A stretch of DNA of 64,000 bases, taken from positions 1-64,000 of the forward strand of contig JAKFEY010000040.1 in NCBI GenBank assembly GCA_036675475.1, given 5' to 3'. The stretch comes from JALYRV01 sp036675475. GTDB taxonomy: Bacteria; Acidobacteriota; Vicinamibacteria; Vicinamibacterales; SCN-69-37. Under the pieces are notes generated by a model that had not been told where the DNA came from, did not search any database, and saw only the letters and a list, made by a program, of their open reading frames with translations. Position numbers and translations under genes: made by a program. Positions 1 through 9,181 of the stretch are shown here, piece by piece. Position 1 is the stretch's first letter. The number at the start of each line of letters is the position of its first letter.

Positions 1-1740
1 GTGGCCGGGCATGCGGCCCGCCACCGGATGGATGGCGTATTTGACAGTGACGCCTTCCTTCTTGAGCAGGTCGGCCATTTCACGCAAAGCGTGCTGCGCC
101 TGTGCCACGGCCTTCAGATCGGTATCCGACCTGCCCACATTCGATCGCCGCTCCAGCTTCCATGTGGCGACGATGATTTCCTTCTGCGCAGCGGCAAGTC
201 CCTGCAGCTGCCGCGACGCGGCGCCGGCCCCCGCCTGCGCCATGCTCTGCGCGGCGGCAAACTCCTCCTCGAACGGCTTCACTTCGAGAAAGAAGATGTC
301 GCTGCGGCCCTCGGTGGACTGCTTGCCGCGCGCGACGTCACGCGCGCGCGCGTGGAACGACACGAAGTCACCCGGCTTCACGCCGAGATCCTCGAGATAG
401 ATCAGATGACGGCCCGACGCGCTGCGCTCGCCGCCCCCGCTGAGCGGCACCACGCGCTCGCCCTGCCCGCGCACCGAGTACACGAGCTCGAGGCTGCGCA
501 CGCCGTGATCGTCATCGGCGCGCGCCTCGACCGCCACTTCGGCGAGCGCCGTCACGCGCTGATCGCCCGAGGGCCGCACGATGCGCACATCCGGCGGCGC
601 ATCGTCCATCAGGCGCACGAAATATTCGGTGTCGTCGGCGGCCATCAGGCCGTCGGTGTCGGTGACTTCGACGCGATACGAGCTGTCTTTCGCGATCGTC
701 ATCGAGGTCTCGAAGACGTTCGGCGCCTTTGCGGCGGCGAGTGGGACGCGCGTGCCGTCACCCATCACCAGCTCGGCCTGCTGCGCCGGTTTGTCGAACC
801 GCACCTGCAGCTTCACCTGCGTGCCCTGCGGTCCGTAAATGTCGCCGGCGTCTTTTTCGTCGCGCGGCTGCAGGCCGCTCCAGGCGGGATAGCGATACGA
901 CAGATCGATCGCCTCGACATTCGGGTACGGCAGGGCCTCGACGCGATACTCGCGCGACACCGCCGTGCCCAACGCCACCTTGTAGGTGAAACTCTGCGTG
1001 ATTGGCGCGGTCACGTACGTGAACGCGCCGTCGCCTGCGCTCATCTCGCCCGACGCCGCGCTGGCGTCCGTGGCGATCGTGAGCACCGGCAGATCGCGCC
1101 CGAACGCGCGCGGCAGCCGCGAGGCGCGCGCCGCAATCGTCAGCGACTTGCCAATCGGCACGCGCGCGTCGCCAGGCTCGATCACGAGCTCGAGCGATCC
1201 CGGGAACATGAGCACGCTCGCCGTCGTGCCGGCATCGCGCAACGTCGGCCACGCGCCCGCGAGCGCCACGATCAGCGCCAGCGCCGCGACCGCCGCCAGC
1301 CGCCGGCCCCGCTTCGCGCCCTCATCGTCATTGGTGACGGGCAGATCGACAATCGACACCTGCCGCGTCGTCTGGCCCAGCACGAGGTCGTCGAACATGC
1401 CCGGAGTGGGACGCTGAATCAGGTCGACGGCTGTCTTGACGCGGTCTTCGAACTCGGGGCGCTCGTTGTCGGCGAGAGCCGCAACCCGCTCGCGCGAGTC
1501 TCGCGCCGACGCGCGCAGCAGCAGGAGGCCGGCGATGGCGGCCGCGAGCAGCAGCGACACGAACGCCAGCACCACCAGCGGCCATCCCGACGGCGTGAGC
1601 ATGCGATCGGCCGCAGCGGCCAGCGCCAGGGCCGCGGAAATCGCGACGGCGCCCGCGGCCGCGCCGCGCCACAGCGCCGCGCGCCGGCGACGTCCGGCCG
1701 TTGCCGCAAGCCAGCTTTCGAACTCGCTACGTCCTGACAT
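1..1740 (-). CDS. DUF4175-like membrane protein, C-terminus cut by window edge
   Basis: 580 codons are visible without a stop; the gene continues past the left edge. It starts MSGRSEFESWLAATAGRRRR, followed by two hydrophobic segments (about residues 28-46 and 52-73), a cytoplasmic stretch and a third hydrophobic segment near 130-150. The rest is a long extracytoplasmic region of beta-rich, Ig-like character. This layout matches the DUF4175-type proteins that close MoxR/DUF58/BatA operons in Acidobacteriota; function unknown, presumably envelope-associated. A strong Shine-Dalgarno (GGGGAGGAAAT directly before ATG) fixes the start. It lies 220 bp downstream of the BatA gene on the same strand. 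The family name is from recall of organisation, not a search. Confidence 0.72.
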   Translation of the reverse strand, partial: MSGRSEFESWLAATAGRRRRAALWRGAAAGAVAISAALALAAAADRMLTPSGWPLVVLAFVSLLLAAAIAGLLLLRASARDSRERVAALADNERPEFEDRVKTAVDLIQRPTPGMFDDLVLGQTTRQVSIVDLPVTNDDEGAKRGRRLAAVAALALIVALAGAWPTLRDAGTTASVLMFPGSLELVIEPGDARVPIGKSLTIAARASRLPRAFGRDLPVLTIATDASAASGEMSAGDGAFTYVTAPITQSFTYKVALGTAVSREYRVEALPYPNVEAIDLSYRYPAWSGLQPRDEKDAGDIYGPQGTQVKLQVRFDKPAQQAELVMGDGTRVPLAAAKAPNVFETSMTIAKDSSYRVEVTDTDGLMAADDTEYFVRLMDDAPPDVRIVRPSGDQRVTALAEVAVEARADDDHGVRSLELVYSVRGQGERVVPLSGGGERSASGRHLIYLEDLGVKPGDFVSFHARARDVARGKQSTEGRSDIFFLEVKPFEEEFAAAQSMAQAGAGAASRQLQGLAAAQKEIIVATWKLERRSNVGRSDTDLKAVAQAQHALREMADLLKKEGVTVKYAIHPVAGRMPGH

Positions 1741-1750
1741 ATTTCCTCCC

Positions 1751-1898
1751 CGAGGGGCTTCGCCCCTCGGACTCCCCTGCACGCTCAAGCCTTTTCTCCC
1801 CGGGGCTCCGCCCCGGACCCCGGCTCGCTTCACTCGCTCCGCCGACCGGCGTCGCTCCGCTCCGCTCGCGTCTTACCCCTGTGCCCCGCTCCGTTCGC
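1751..1898. repeat. GC-rich intergenic hairpins and dispersed repeat
   Basis: The 220-bp gap 1741-1960 holds no gene. It contains two perfect short hairpins: CGAGGGGC-TTC-GCCCCTCG at 1751-1769 and CCGGGGC-TCC-GCCCCGG at 1800-1816. Low-complexity CGCTC-type sequence follows. The 16-mer GCCCCGCTCCGTTCGC at 1883-1898 recurs exactly at 55457-55472, also intergenic, so this is a dispersed repeat family. The first hairpin sits just upstream of the Shine-Dalgarno of the minus-strand gene at 1740. Confidence 0.7.
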
Positions 1899-1960
1899 GT
1901 GGCTCGTTCGCTGCGCTCACTCGCGCCGCGTCCTCATGGCTTCGCCCCACTGCCTGAGGC

Positions 1961-3859
1961 TCAAGCCCGAACCCCGCTCGTTTCAGTCGTTCCGCGCGTG
2001 CGCCCGATCACTCCCTCGATCAGGAGCACCGCAAGCATGAAGACAATCGCGTACCGCCAGAGTGGATGCTCCGCCTCGCGTTCGCGCAGTGCCGCGGCCG
2101 CTTTCTGTTCCGCGCGATCGTCGACCGCGATGCGGCCGCGCGCCTCGGCATCGAGGAATGCGGCGGCGTCACTTTCAGTGGCGTCGACATTCACCGCGGC
2201 GCGCCAGGCGCCGCGTCCAGGCGCCACGGCAATACCGGGCCGGTCAGACGGCGCGTCGGGCGAGCCAATCACATACTCGCGCGCGCGCCGGGGACGGCCG
2301 TCGACATGCGCCGTCATCTCGTGCATCAGCGGCACGAACGCGGGATGCAGCGCCAGATCGTTCCAGCTGTTCGACAGATCTGTCGTGAGAATCAACGTGC
2401 GGCCTTCCGGCCCGCTGCGCCGCCGCTCCGCCAGCGCAGGAGCTCCACTCGTATAGCGCGCGAGCACCGCAAGCCGCGGCGCCTCGAGGAACATGGCGCG
2501 CGTGATGCGCGCCGATCCCAGCGCGCCGGCCAGCGGCCCGAGCGACGCAAACACGGGATGCCGCGCGTCCGACAGCGCCAGAGCCTCCGCGCCCGCAACG
2601 CCCGGCACCGCGCGCGTCTCGCCGGCGTCGAGCATTTCGGCCAGCACGGCAGGCTCCGCAGTTGGCCCGGCCACGAGCACCACGCCCCCGCCCGTCGCGC
2701 GGAAGTCGCGGATAGCCGGCGGACCGCTCCTCTCGATGCCGCGCGTCGACAGCACCATCGCCACATCGGCATTCGACAGCGCCTCGGCGAAGTTGTCGCG
2801 CAGCGACGTGCCGCCGGCGATCGCCACCTGCACCTCCTGCCCGGGCGGCGCCGCACCCAGCGCATGGCGCAGGTAGTACGCCTCGCTGTCCTCATCCAGC
2901 CCCGACGTCACAATCAGCACGCGCCGCGACGGCGCCGCATCCAGCACCAGATGCCGCGCATCGTCGGCCGGCACGCCATTCGGATCGGCCACGGTCACGG
3001 TGATGTCGCCCGCCGACGGCAGTCGCTCGCTGAAATCGATGACCTGCGTTTCGCCCGGCGCCACCGACACGTCGCGCGCGGCAAGTTGCGCGTCTTTCCC
3101 CCCGGTGTCGCGCGCCGTCAGCACCAGCCGTCCTGTCGCCGCCTCTCGTCCGCTGTTGACGATGGTGGCGCGCGCCTGGCCGGCCCGCACGGCCAGCGCC
3201 GTTACGCCCAGATTCGCGCGCGGCGGTTCGATTGGCGCCCAGCTGACCTCCACGCCCTCCGGTACTTTCGCGACGGCCTCACCCGCCCAGCCTGCGCGCT
3301 GCCGATCCGTCACGATGACGATGCGGCCGGGCGCCAGGCCGAAGGCGTCCGACGTCGCCGCGATCGCCGAGGCGTAGCGCGTGGCGCCGAAGCCGGGCTG
3401 CAGGCGATCGATCGCGCCGTGCGCCGCGCCGCGATCCGCCTGCGGCAGCAGCACGGTGCGGCCGTTGTGATCGAAGGCCGCCACGCCGACGCGATGGCCC
3501 GCGGGCGCCGCGTCAATCGCCTGATGCGCGGCCGCCCGCGCCGCCGCGAATCGCTCCTCGCCGCTCATGCTCGCCGACACATCCACCGCCACCATCGTCA
3601 CCGCCGACGGCTCGCTGGCCTGCGCGAGGAAGGGGCGCGCGAAGGCAAACGCCAGCAGCGCCACGGCCGCGGCACGCAGCAGGAGCAGCAGGACGTCGCG
3701 GATGCGGCGCATCGATCGCTGCTCCACCGGCGCCGGCCGAATCATCTGGACGGCGGTGAACGGCATCACCGGCGCCTGGTGCTGCCGCACCATGTGCAGC
3801 ACGAGCGGGATCGCGATGGCTGCGAGACCGGCCAGGAATATCGGCGCAAGAAACTGCAT
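1961..3859 (-). CDS. BatA-type vWA domain membrane protein
   Basis: 632 aa. The N-terminus (MQFLAPIFLAGLAAIAIPLV) is the BatA membrane domain, followed by a conserved basic loop and a second hydrophobic segment at about 56-78. A von Willebrand factor A domain follows with the MIDAS motif DVSAS at 93-97. A long extracytoplasmic region and a final membrane segment (about 605-625) close the protein. Such proteins act with MoxR ATPases and DUF58 proteins in envelope or metal-dependent assembly processes; the substrate is unknown. AAGGAG is present upstream of ATG 3859. It follows the DUF58 gene by 15 bp in a minus-strand operon. Confidence 0.85.
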   Translation of the reverse strand: MQFLAPIFLAGLAAIAIPLVLHMVRQHQAPVMPFTAVQMIRPAPVEQRSMRRIRDVLLLLLRAAAVALLAFAFARPFLAQASEPSAVTMVAVDVSASMSGEERFAAARAAAHQAIDAAPAGHRVGVAAFDHNGRTVLLPQADRGAAHGAIDRLQPGFGATRYASAIAATSDAFGLAPGRIVIVTDRQRAGWAGEAVAKVPEGVEVSWAPIEPPRANLGVTALAVRAGQARATIVNSGREAATGRLVLTARDTGGKDAQLAARDVSVAPGETQVIDFSERLPSAGDITVTVADPNGVPADDARHLVLDAAPSRRVLIVTSGLDEDSEAYYLRHALGAAPPGQEVQVAIAGGTSLRDNFAEALSNADVAMVLSTRGIERSGPPAIRDFRATGGGVVLVAGPTAEPAVLAEMLDAGETRAVPGVAGAEALALSDARHPVFASLGPLAGALGSARITRAMFLEAPRLAVLARYTSGAPALAERRRSGPEGRTLILTTDLSNSWNDLALHPAFVPLMHEMTAHVDGRPRRAREYVIGSPDAPSDRPGIAVAPGRGAWRAAVNVDATESDAAAFLDAEARGRIAVDDRAEQKAAAALREREAEHPLWRYAIVFMLAVLLIEGVIGRTRGTTETSGVRA

Positions 3860-3874
3860 CAGCGCGTGATCTCC

Positions 3875-4780
3875 TTATCTGCGGCGCGCGCGCGCGGCGA
3901 GCCAGGCCGACAACGCCGCGTCGAGCGGCTCGTGCGTATCGATGCGCAGGTACTCGATGCCCGCGGCGCCGAACGCTTCGGTGTAACGGGCGAACATCGC
4001 ATTCATCGAAGCGAGATAGTCGTCGCGCACGTCCGCGGGCCGCGTCAGGACTTCACGTCCGGTTTCGAGATCCTGGAACTGCGTCGCGTCCTGAAACGGG
4101 AACGTCAGCTCGGCGCGATCGAGGATCTGAAACACCACGACGTCGGAGCCGCGCGCGCGCAGCAGCTCGAGCCCCTTGATCACCTTCGCGGGATCGTCGA
4201 GCAGGTCCGAAATGAGCACGATGATGCCGCGCCGCAGGAGGGCTGCGGCCAGCCGCTCCAGCGGCTTCGCCACGTCGGACTCGCGTCCGTCGGGCAGCCG
4301 ATCGAGTTCGGCGAGCATCACGCGCAGGTGCCCGGGACGCGCACTGGAGGGAACGCGCCGTACGATGTCGTTGTCGAAGGCCAGCAGGCCGGCGGCATCG
4401 CGCTGGCGCTGCATCAGATACGCCAGGCACGCCGCCAGTGTGGCCGCATACTCCTTCTTCGTCATCGCGCCGGTGCCGTAGTTCATGGACCGGCTGACGT
4501 CCACCAGCAGGTGGCACTCCACGTTGGTTTCTTCTTCGAACTTCTTGACGAAGTATTTGTCGCTGCGCGCGTAGACCTTCCAGTCGAGCGTCGCCAGATC
4601 GTCGCCGGGCAGGTACGGGCGGTATTCGGCGAACTCCACGCTGAAGCCGCGGAACGGACTGCGGTGCAGCCCGGAGATGAAGCCCTCCACAATCGCGCGC
4701 GCCTTGAGCTCGAGCGAGCCAAGTCTCGCGATGACCGCCGGGTCGAGATGCCTGAGACCCTGGGCGGCCGCGGTGCTCAT
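3875..4780 (-). CDS. DUF58 domain protein
   Basis: 301 aa. The family signature YRPYLPGDDLATLDWKVYAR lies at about 53-72, followed by a vWA-like fold with DVSRS at 94-98. It is soluble, without membrane segments. Longer in-frame starts exist upstream, but ATG 4780 overlaps the MoxR stop as ATGA (4777-4780), the usual translational coupling, and gives the normal N-terminus MSTAAAQGLRHLDPAVIARL. DUF58 proteins pair with MoxR ATPases; molecular role not established. Confidence 0.9.
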   Translation of the reverse strand: MSTAAAQGLRHLDPAVIARLGSLELKARAIVEGFISGLHRSPFRGFSVEFAEYRPYLPGDDLATLDWKVYARSDKYFVKKFEEETNVECHLLVDVSRSMNYGTGAMTKKEYAATLAACLAYLMQRQRDAAGLLAFDNDIVRRVPSSARPGHLRVMLAELDRLPDGRESDVAKPLERLAAALLRRGIIVLISDLLDDPAKVIKGLELLRARGSDVVVFQILDRAELTFPFQDATQFQDLETGREVLTRPADVRDDYLASMNAMFARYTEAFGAAGIEYLRIDTHEPLDAALSAWLAARARRR

Positions 4781-5778
4781 CTGCCCGCCCCTGGTGCCGG
4801 CGCCGCCTCGATCAGGCGCGCGACGATGTCGTCGGACGTAATGCGCTCTGATTCGGCATAGAAGTTGGGCACGATGCGATGCCGCAGCACCGGTTTGGCG
4901 AGCGCGCGGATGTCGTCGACCGCCACGTGGTACCGGCCGTTCATCAGCGCGCGCGCCTTCGCGCCGAGGACCATCGCCTGCGACGCGCGCAGGCCGCCGC
5001 CCCACTTCACCCACTTCGTCACGAAGTCGGGCGCCGTCGGTGACGGCCGCGACATCGACGACAGCCGCACGGCATAGCGCGCGATCTCGTCGGCCACCAC
5101 GACCTCGCGCACCAGCTCCTGCGCTTCGAGAATCTCGCTTGCCGTCATGGCGCGCTCGGTCTTTGGACGCTTCGTGCCCGTCGTGGCCGTCGCCACGCGC
5201 ACCTCATCGTCTTCCGACAGATACGTCATGACGAGATTGAACATGAAGCGATCGAGCTGCGCCTCGGGCAGCGGGTACGTGCCTTCGAGCTCGATGGGAT
5301 TCTGCGTGGCGAGCACGAAGAACGGCCGCTCCAGCGTCATCGTGCGGCCCGCGGCCGTGACGTGATACTCCTGCATCGCCTCGAGCAGCGCGGCCTGCGT
5401 CTTGGGCGGCGTGCGGTTGATTTCGTCGGCGAGGATGATGTTCGCGAAGATGGGGCCGTGCACGAACCGCATGGCGCGCGTGCCGCCCTGGTCGTCGAGA
5501 ATCTCGGTGCCCGTGATGTCAGCGGGCATCAGGTCCGGCGTGAACTGGATGCGCTTGAACGAGAGATCCAGAATCGACGCCAGCGTCTTGATCAGCAGCG
5601 TCTTGGCGAGACCGGGGACGCCAGTGATCAGGCAGTGTCCGCCGGTAAACAGCGCAATCAGCACCTGCTCGATGACGTCATCCTGTCCAACGATGACCTT
5701 GCGGACTTCAGCAAGGATGCGGGCCCGGCCGGCCGCGAGGGCTTCAGCTCTCGCGGCCACATTCTCTGCAGTTGCCAT
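4777..5778 (-). CDS. MoxR-family AAA+ ATPase
   Basis: 333 aa. Walker A GVPGLAKT is at 53-60, Walker B with ILADEINRTPPKTQAALLEA from about 115, and sensor 1 at ATQNP near 155. The C-terminal lid domain ends around residue 325. This is a chaperone-like ATPase thought to remodel vWA-containing partners, here encoded next to it (DUF58, BatA). GGAG precedes ATG 5778. The gene sits 10 bp after DUF4159 and overlaps DUF58 by 4 bp. Confidence 0.93.
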   Translation of the reverse strand: MATAENVAARAEALAAGRARILAEVRKVIVGQDDVIEQVLIALFTGGHCLITGVPGLAKTLLIKTLASILDLSFKRIQFTPDLMPADITGTEILDDQGGTRAMRFVHGPIFANIILADEINRTPPKTQAALLEAMQEYHVTAAGRTMTLERPFFVLATQNPIELEGTYPLPEAQLDRFMFNLVMTYLSEDDEVRVATATTGTKRPKTERAMTASEILEAQELVREVVVADEIARYAVRLSSMSRPSPTAPDFVTKWVKWGGGLRASQAMVLGAKARALMNGRYHVAVDDIRALAKPVLRHRIVPNFYAESERITSDDIVARLIEAAPAPGAGR

Positions 5779-5788
5779 GAATCTCCGA

Positions 5789-6604
5789 TCAGTGCGTCAG
5801 CGCATAGATGATTTCGTTGATCTGCATACGGTAGGACTCGGCCGTGTATTTCAGATAGCCCGGATAATCCTGGGCGTTCGACCATTCCCACGCGTCGGCC
5901 ATGTCGGTGTTCCAGTTGATCAGCACCATCGCCCGGCCGCGGTCGTCGACGATGGCGCGCAGATGCGCTTCGTAGCCGCCCTTTTCCCACGTCCGGCCGT
6001 TCATGAACGAGCCGATGCCCGGAATCTGGGGATAGGCGTCAATCTTGTAGAAGCAGCTGAAGATCGGATGATCCGGAGGCAGGTCCACGATCTGGCGATC
6101 GGGAAACACCTTCCGCAGCTCGTTCTCGAGGTTGGCCCACTCGTACGGGCCGTGGAAATCGTCGAAGGTCACCGTGCCGCCGCGCAGCAGGAACTCGCGC
6201 AGGTTGGCCGCTTCCGTGTCGCTCAGGTTGAGATTGCCCGGCTCCACGACATAGAGCCACGGGTGCTGCCACAGGCTCTCGTCTTCGAGGCCGACGACGA
6301 TGGGGTCGTTGACCTTGATGGTGGTGACGGTGCGGATGCGGCGCGAGAGGTTCTGCTCGGCCGCCGGCATGTCGATGGTCCAGGGATTGTCGAACTCGCC
6401 GCCGCGGAACATGCCGCGGCGCCCGTTGCCGACCTGCGACGAGTAGCGCACGCGCGCGAACGTCCACTCGAGGCCCGCGAAGCGCGGATCGGGCGCGGCG
6501 CCTTCCTGCGCATCGGCCGGTGATGCGAATTGCACGGCGAGCGGCGCGGCCAGCAGAAGCGCCGCAACGCCGGCTGACGCGAGGATGATGCGGCGCCGGC
6601 TCAT
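5789..6604 (-). CDS. DUF4159 domain protein, exported
   Basis: 271 aa with an N-terminal signal or anchor (SRRRIILASAGVAALLLAAP) and a probable cleavage after PADAQ. The remainder matches DUF4159, a glutamine amidotransferase-like fold, including LREFLLRGGTVTFDDFHGP and the C-terminal INEIIYALTH. The biochemical function of the family is unknown; it is repeatedly linked to MoxR/BatA operons. The start overlaps the stop of the TPR-peptidase gene as ATGA at 6601-6604, and MoxR begins 10 bp after it. Confidence 0.85.
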   Translation of the reverse strand: MSRRRIILASAGVAALLLAAPLAVQFASPADAQEGAAPDPRFAGLEWTFARVRYSSQVGNGRRGMFRGGEFDNPWTIDMPAAEQNLSRRIRTVTTIKVNDPIVVGLEDESLWQHPWLYVVEPGNLNLSDTEAANLREFLLRGGTVTFDDFHGPYEWANLENELRKVFPDRQIVDLPPDHPIFSCFYKIDAYPQIPGIGSFMNGRTWEKGGYEAHLRAIVDDRGRAMVLINWNTDMADAWEWSNAQDYPGYLKYTAESYRMQINEIIYALTH

Positions 6605-9120
6605 GGCAGCTTCCCGATCGATTTGAGCAGCAGGGTCTGCGCGCGTTCGAAGGTCGGCGCGTTTTCGAGCGCGCGCACGGCGTGGCGGCGCGCTTCGTCC
6701 TTCCTCCCGAGCTCGAAGAGGGCTTCGCCGAGGTCGGTGTGCGCGTCGGGCAGATTCACGGCGCCGGCCGCAATGGCGGCGCGAAACTCGCGCTCGGCCA
6801 CGTCGAAGCGGCGCTCGGCCATCGCCGCGCGCCCCTCATGCGAATGCGCGGCCGGGTCGAACGGATCGATTTCGATGATGCGCGCCCATGCCGCGCGCGA
6901 GTTCTCGACGTCCTTGTCCTCATCGGACATCGCCGCCAGGCGCCGCGCGATCTCCACGTTGGCGTAGTCGGCGTCGAGCGCGCTGCGCAGCGCGGCCCTG
7001 GCGCGGGGCCGATCGCCGGCCTTCATGGCAAGGTCCGCAAGCCGCAGGTGCGGGCTCGCCTCGCCTGCGGCGTGCGGCACGAGCGCGGCGGCGCGCTCGT
7101 ACGCGGCGCGCGCGCCTTCGGCGTTGCCGTCGGCGAGCATGGCGTCGCCCATGGCCAGCAGGCCGCTGAGCGTGGCGTCGCCGCCCGACGCGATGGCCAG
7201 GCCCGCCGGTGTCGGCGGCTTCAAGGCCCGCACGAGCGGGGCGTAGCGCGCCTCGATGTCGGCGAAGAAGCGGGTGTCGAGCGCGGCGAGATCAAGACCG
7301 AGCGTGCGGGTGATGGCCGCCTCGGTCGACAGGCCTTCTCCGTAGGCCTGCAGCAGGCGGCGAATCGCGTCGATGCCCTCGTTGCGCTCGATGTGCTCGA
7401 CCAGCAGCGACGCTTCGTAGTACGCGAGGCCGATCGTGTCGGGCCGCATGAAGCCGCCCTCGAGCTCGGCGAGCTTCAGCGCCTTGCCGGCGCCCAGTGC
7501 CTGCGCGAACGGCAGATCGCCTTCGCGGCCCCATCCCTCGCGCGCGCGCCGTTCTTCATAGACCGAAATGCCCTCGGTGAGCCAGCGCGGCACGCGTTGG
7601 TTCGAGAGCTGCAGCGTGACGACGTGCGCGAGCTCGTGCCAGAGCGTTTCCTGCCAGGAGAACGAGCCGGGCTTGCGCGCTTTCGGCGACACCATGGCGA
7701 CGACGCGGCCGAAGCAGACACCGAGCGCGTTCTGCAGGATGCCCGGCAGCGCGGCGGTGCGCACCGCAAAGTCGTCGTGGCGGTTGAACAGCTGCACGTG
7801 CAGCGGCGCCTGCGGGCGGTGCCCGTACCGCTGCTCGAAGCTGTCGAGCGCCTTCGTGACGATCTCCTTCACATACGGCTCGAGCAGGGCCTGCTCGTCC
7901 TTGTGCATGCGGATCGTGGCGACATCGTGCGTGACGCTGGCAAACGAGCCGAGCGTCTCGAGCATGTTGAGCAGGTTGTAGGTAATGGGATCGTACGGGT
8001 CGGCGCGGAACGCGCGCGACAGCGCCTCGTACGCGGCCGTCTCGTCGCCGGCGCGCGCCAGGTGCAGGCCGAGCTCGGCCCACGCGCGTACGTCGCTCTC
8101 GTTGGCCGCCACGGCCTTGCGGCCGAGCGCCACAGCCTCGTCGAAGCGGTACTGGCGCGCCGCCGCGGCCGCGGCGACGCGGAACACTTCCCCGCTCGAC
8201 GGCCGGCGCGCGACGAGTGCGGCGACGGCCGCGTCGAATTCCGGCGCGCGATCGTCGAGCAGCGCCATCACCGCCTTGCGCGCCAGCACGTCGTACCGCG
8301 CGGGACCGGCCGCCAGCGCTTTCGCCAGCGACGCGTCGGCCTGCCCGCGGCGATCCGCGTCGAGCCCCTGATCGACCGACATCAGATGAGCGTCGACGAG
8401 CGCCGGATCGATCTCCAGCGCCTTCGCCAGCGCGCCGATGGCCGCTTCGGGATCGGTGTCTTCGAGCGCGCGGGCGAGGCCGAGATGCGCCGGCGCCCAG
8501 CGCGGATCGCGCTCGATGGCGTCGCGGTACGCGCGCGCGGCTTCGGCCGGCTCGTGCCGTGACAGGAACAGGTCGCCCCACCACGTGTACACCAGCGGGT
8601 CGTCAGGCGCGCGCGTGGCGGCGGCGCGATAGAGCGCGTTGGCCTGGCGCGGATCGCCGGCCGCGGCCACCGCGCGTCCGACACGCGCATACGCCTGCCC
8701 GGGGTCATTCGGGCCCAGCGCGCCGCCTACGGCATTCAGCGCGGACCGCCCCTCGTCGGCCTTTCCAAGATCGAACAGCAGCAGCCCGAGGTCGAGCGAC
8801 GCGTCCACATGCCCGGCGGCAGCCGAGCTCTTCAACCGCACGAGCGCGCCCTCATCGTCGCCGCGCGCGCGCTGCAGCGCCGCAAGCGCGACTGGAACAT
8901 CAGGATGCGTGGGATTGGCGGCGGCGAAGGATTCCACGTCGGACGCCTGGCCGTGCGCGAGAAGCGTCCGCCAGGGAAACGTGATGGGAGCGTCAGGCCG
9001 GGGCGCCTCGGCGGCCGGGGCTTGTGCTGGAGTTTGAGCGAGTACCGGAAAGGTGGGGGCGCACACGGCCATGGCGGAGATCAGCAACCGCGCCGCGGAA
9101 CGCACCCCCATGGAGCCCAT
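6601..9120 (-). CDS. TPR protein with HExxH metallopeptidase domain
   Basis: 839 aa. A signal peptide (about 1-29, ending VLAQ) is followed by many TPR helices (about 60-380). A gluzincin-like domain has the zinc motif HELAH at 495-499 and WLTEGISVYEE at 513-523, whose Glu is the likely third ligand. More TPRs lie at about 640-835. Probably a periplasmic peptidase or scaffold; substrate unknown. First gene of the operon running down to the DUF4175-like gene. TATAAT lies 5 nt before ATG 9120; a second ATG at 9111 is possible. A smaller relative of this architecture lies at 55484-56590. Confidence 0.85.
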   Translation of the reverse strand: MGSMGVRSAARLLISAMAVCAPTFPVLAQTPAQAPAAEAPRPDAPITFPWRTLLAHGQASDVESFAAANPTHPDVPVALAALQRARGDDEGALVRLKSSAAAGHVDASLDLGLLLFDLGKADEGRSALNAVGGALGPNDPGQAYARVGRAVAAAGDPRQANALYRAAATRAPDDPLVYTWWGDLFLSRHEPAEAARAYRDAIERDPRWAPAHLGLARALEDTDPEAAIGALAKALEIDPALVDAHLMSVDQGLDADRRGQADASLAKALAAGPARYDVLARKAVMALLDDRAPEFDAAVAALVARRPSSGEVFRVAAAAAARQYRFDEAVALGRKAVAANESDVRAWAELGLHLARAGDETAAYEALSRAFRADPYDPITYNLLNMLETLGSFASVTHDVATIRMHKDEQALLEPYVKEIVTKALDSFEQRYGHRPQAPLHVQLFNRHDDFAVRTAALPGILQNALGVCFGRVVAMVSPKARKPGSFSWQETLWHELAHVVTLQLSNQRVPRWLTEGISVYEERRAREGWGREGDLPFAQALGAGKALKLAELEGGFMRPDTIGLAYYEASLLVEHIERNEGIDAIRRLLQAYGEGLSTEAAITRTLGLDLAALDTRFFADIEARYAPLVRALKPPTPAGLAIASGGDATLSGLLAMGDAMLADGNAEGARAAYERAAALVPHAAGEASPHLRLADLAMKAGDRPRARAALRSALDADYANVEIARRLAAMSDEDKDVENSRAAWARIIEIDPFDPAAHSHEGRAAMAERRFDVAEREFRAAIAAGAVNLPDAHTDLGEALFELGRKDEARRHAVRALENAPTFERAQTLLLKSIGKLP

Positions 9121-9125
9121 TCGCG

Positions 9126-9131
9126 ATTATA
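9126..9131 (-). promoter_or_regulatory. -10 element TATAAT, leaderless start
   Basis: A perfect TATAAT on the minus strand ends 5 nt before ATG 9120, with no Shine-Dalgarno between them. Transcription would start at or next to the start codon. It would drive the TPR-peptidase/DUF4159/MoxR/DUF58/BatA operon. Confidence 0.65.
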
Positions 9132-9181
9132 GCGTCAGGTCACGGGCGGTCATGGGGCCCCGGGGACGAACATACTCCAGC

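Noticed and set aside
2066..4861. A 931-codon plus-strand open frame
   Set aside because: It is antisense to the well-supported BatA and DUF58 genes; the Arg/His/Gly-rich translation is a GC-bias artefact. The same applies to long frames such as 6682-8562 (+), 22266-23879 (-) and 39532-41448 (-).
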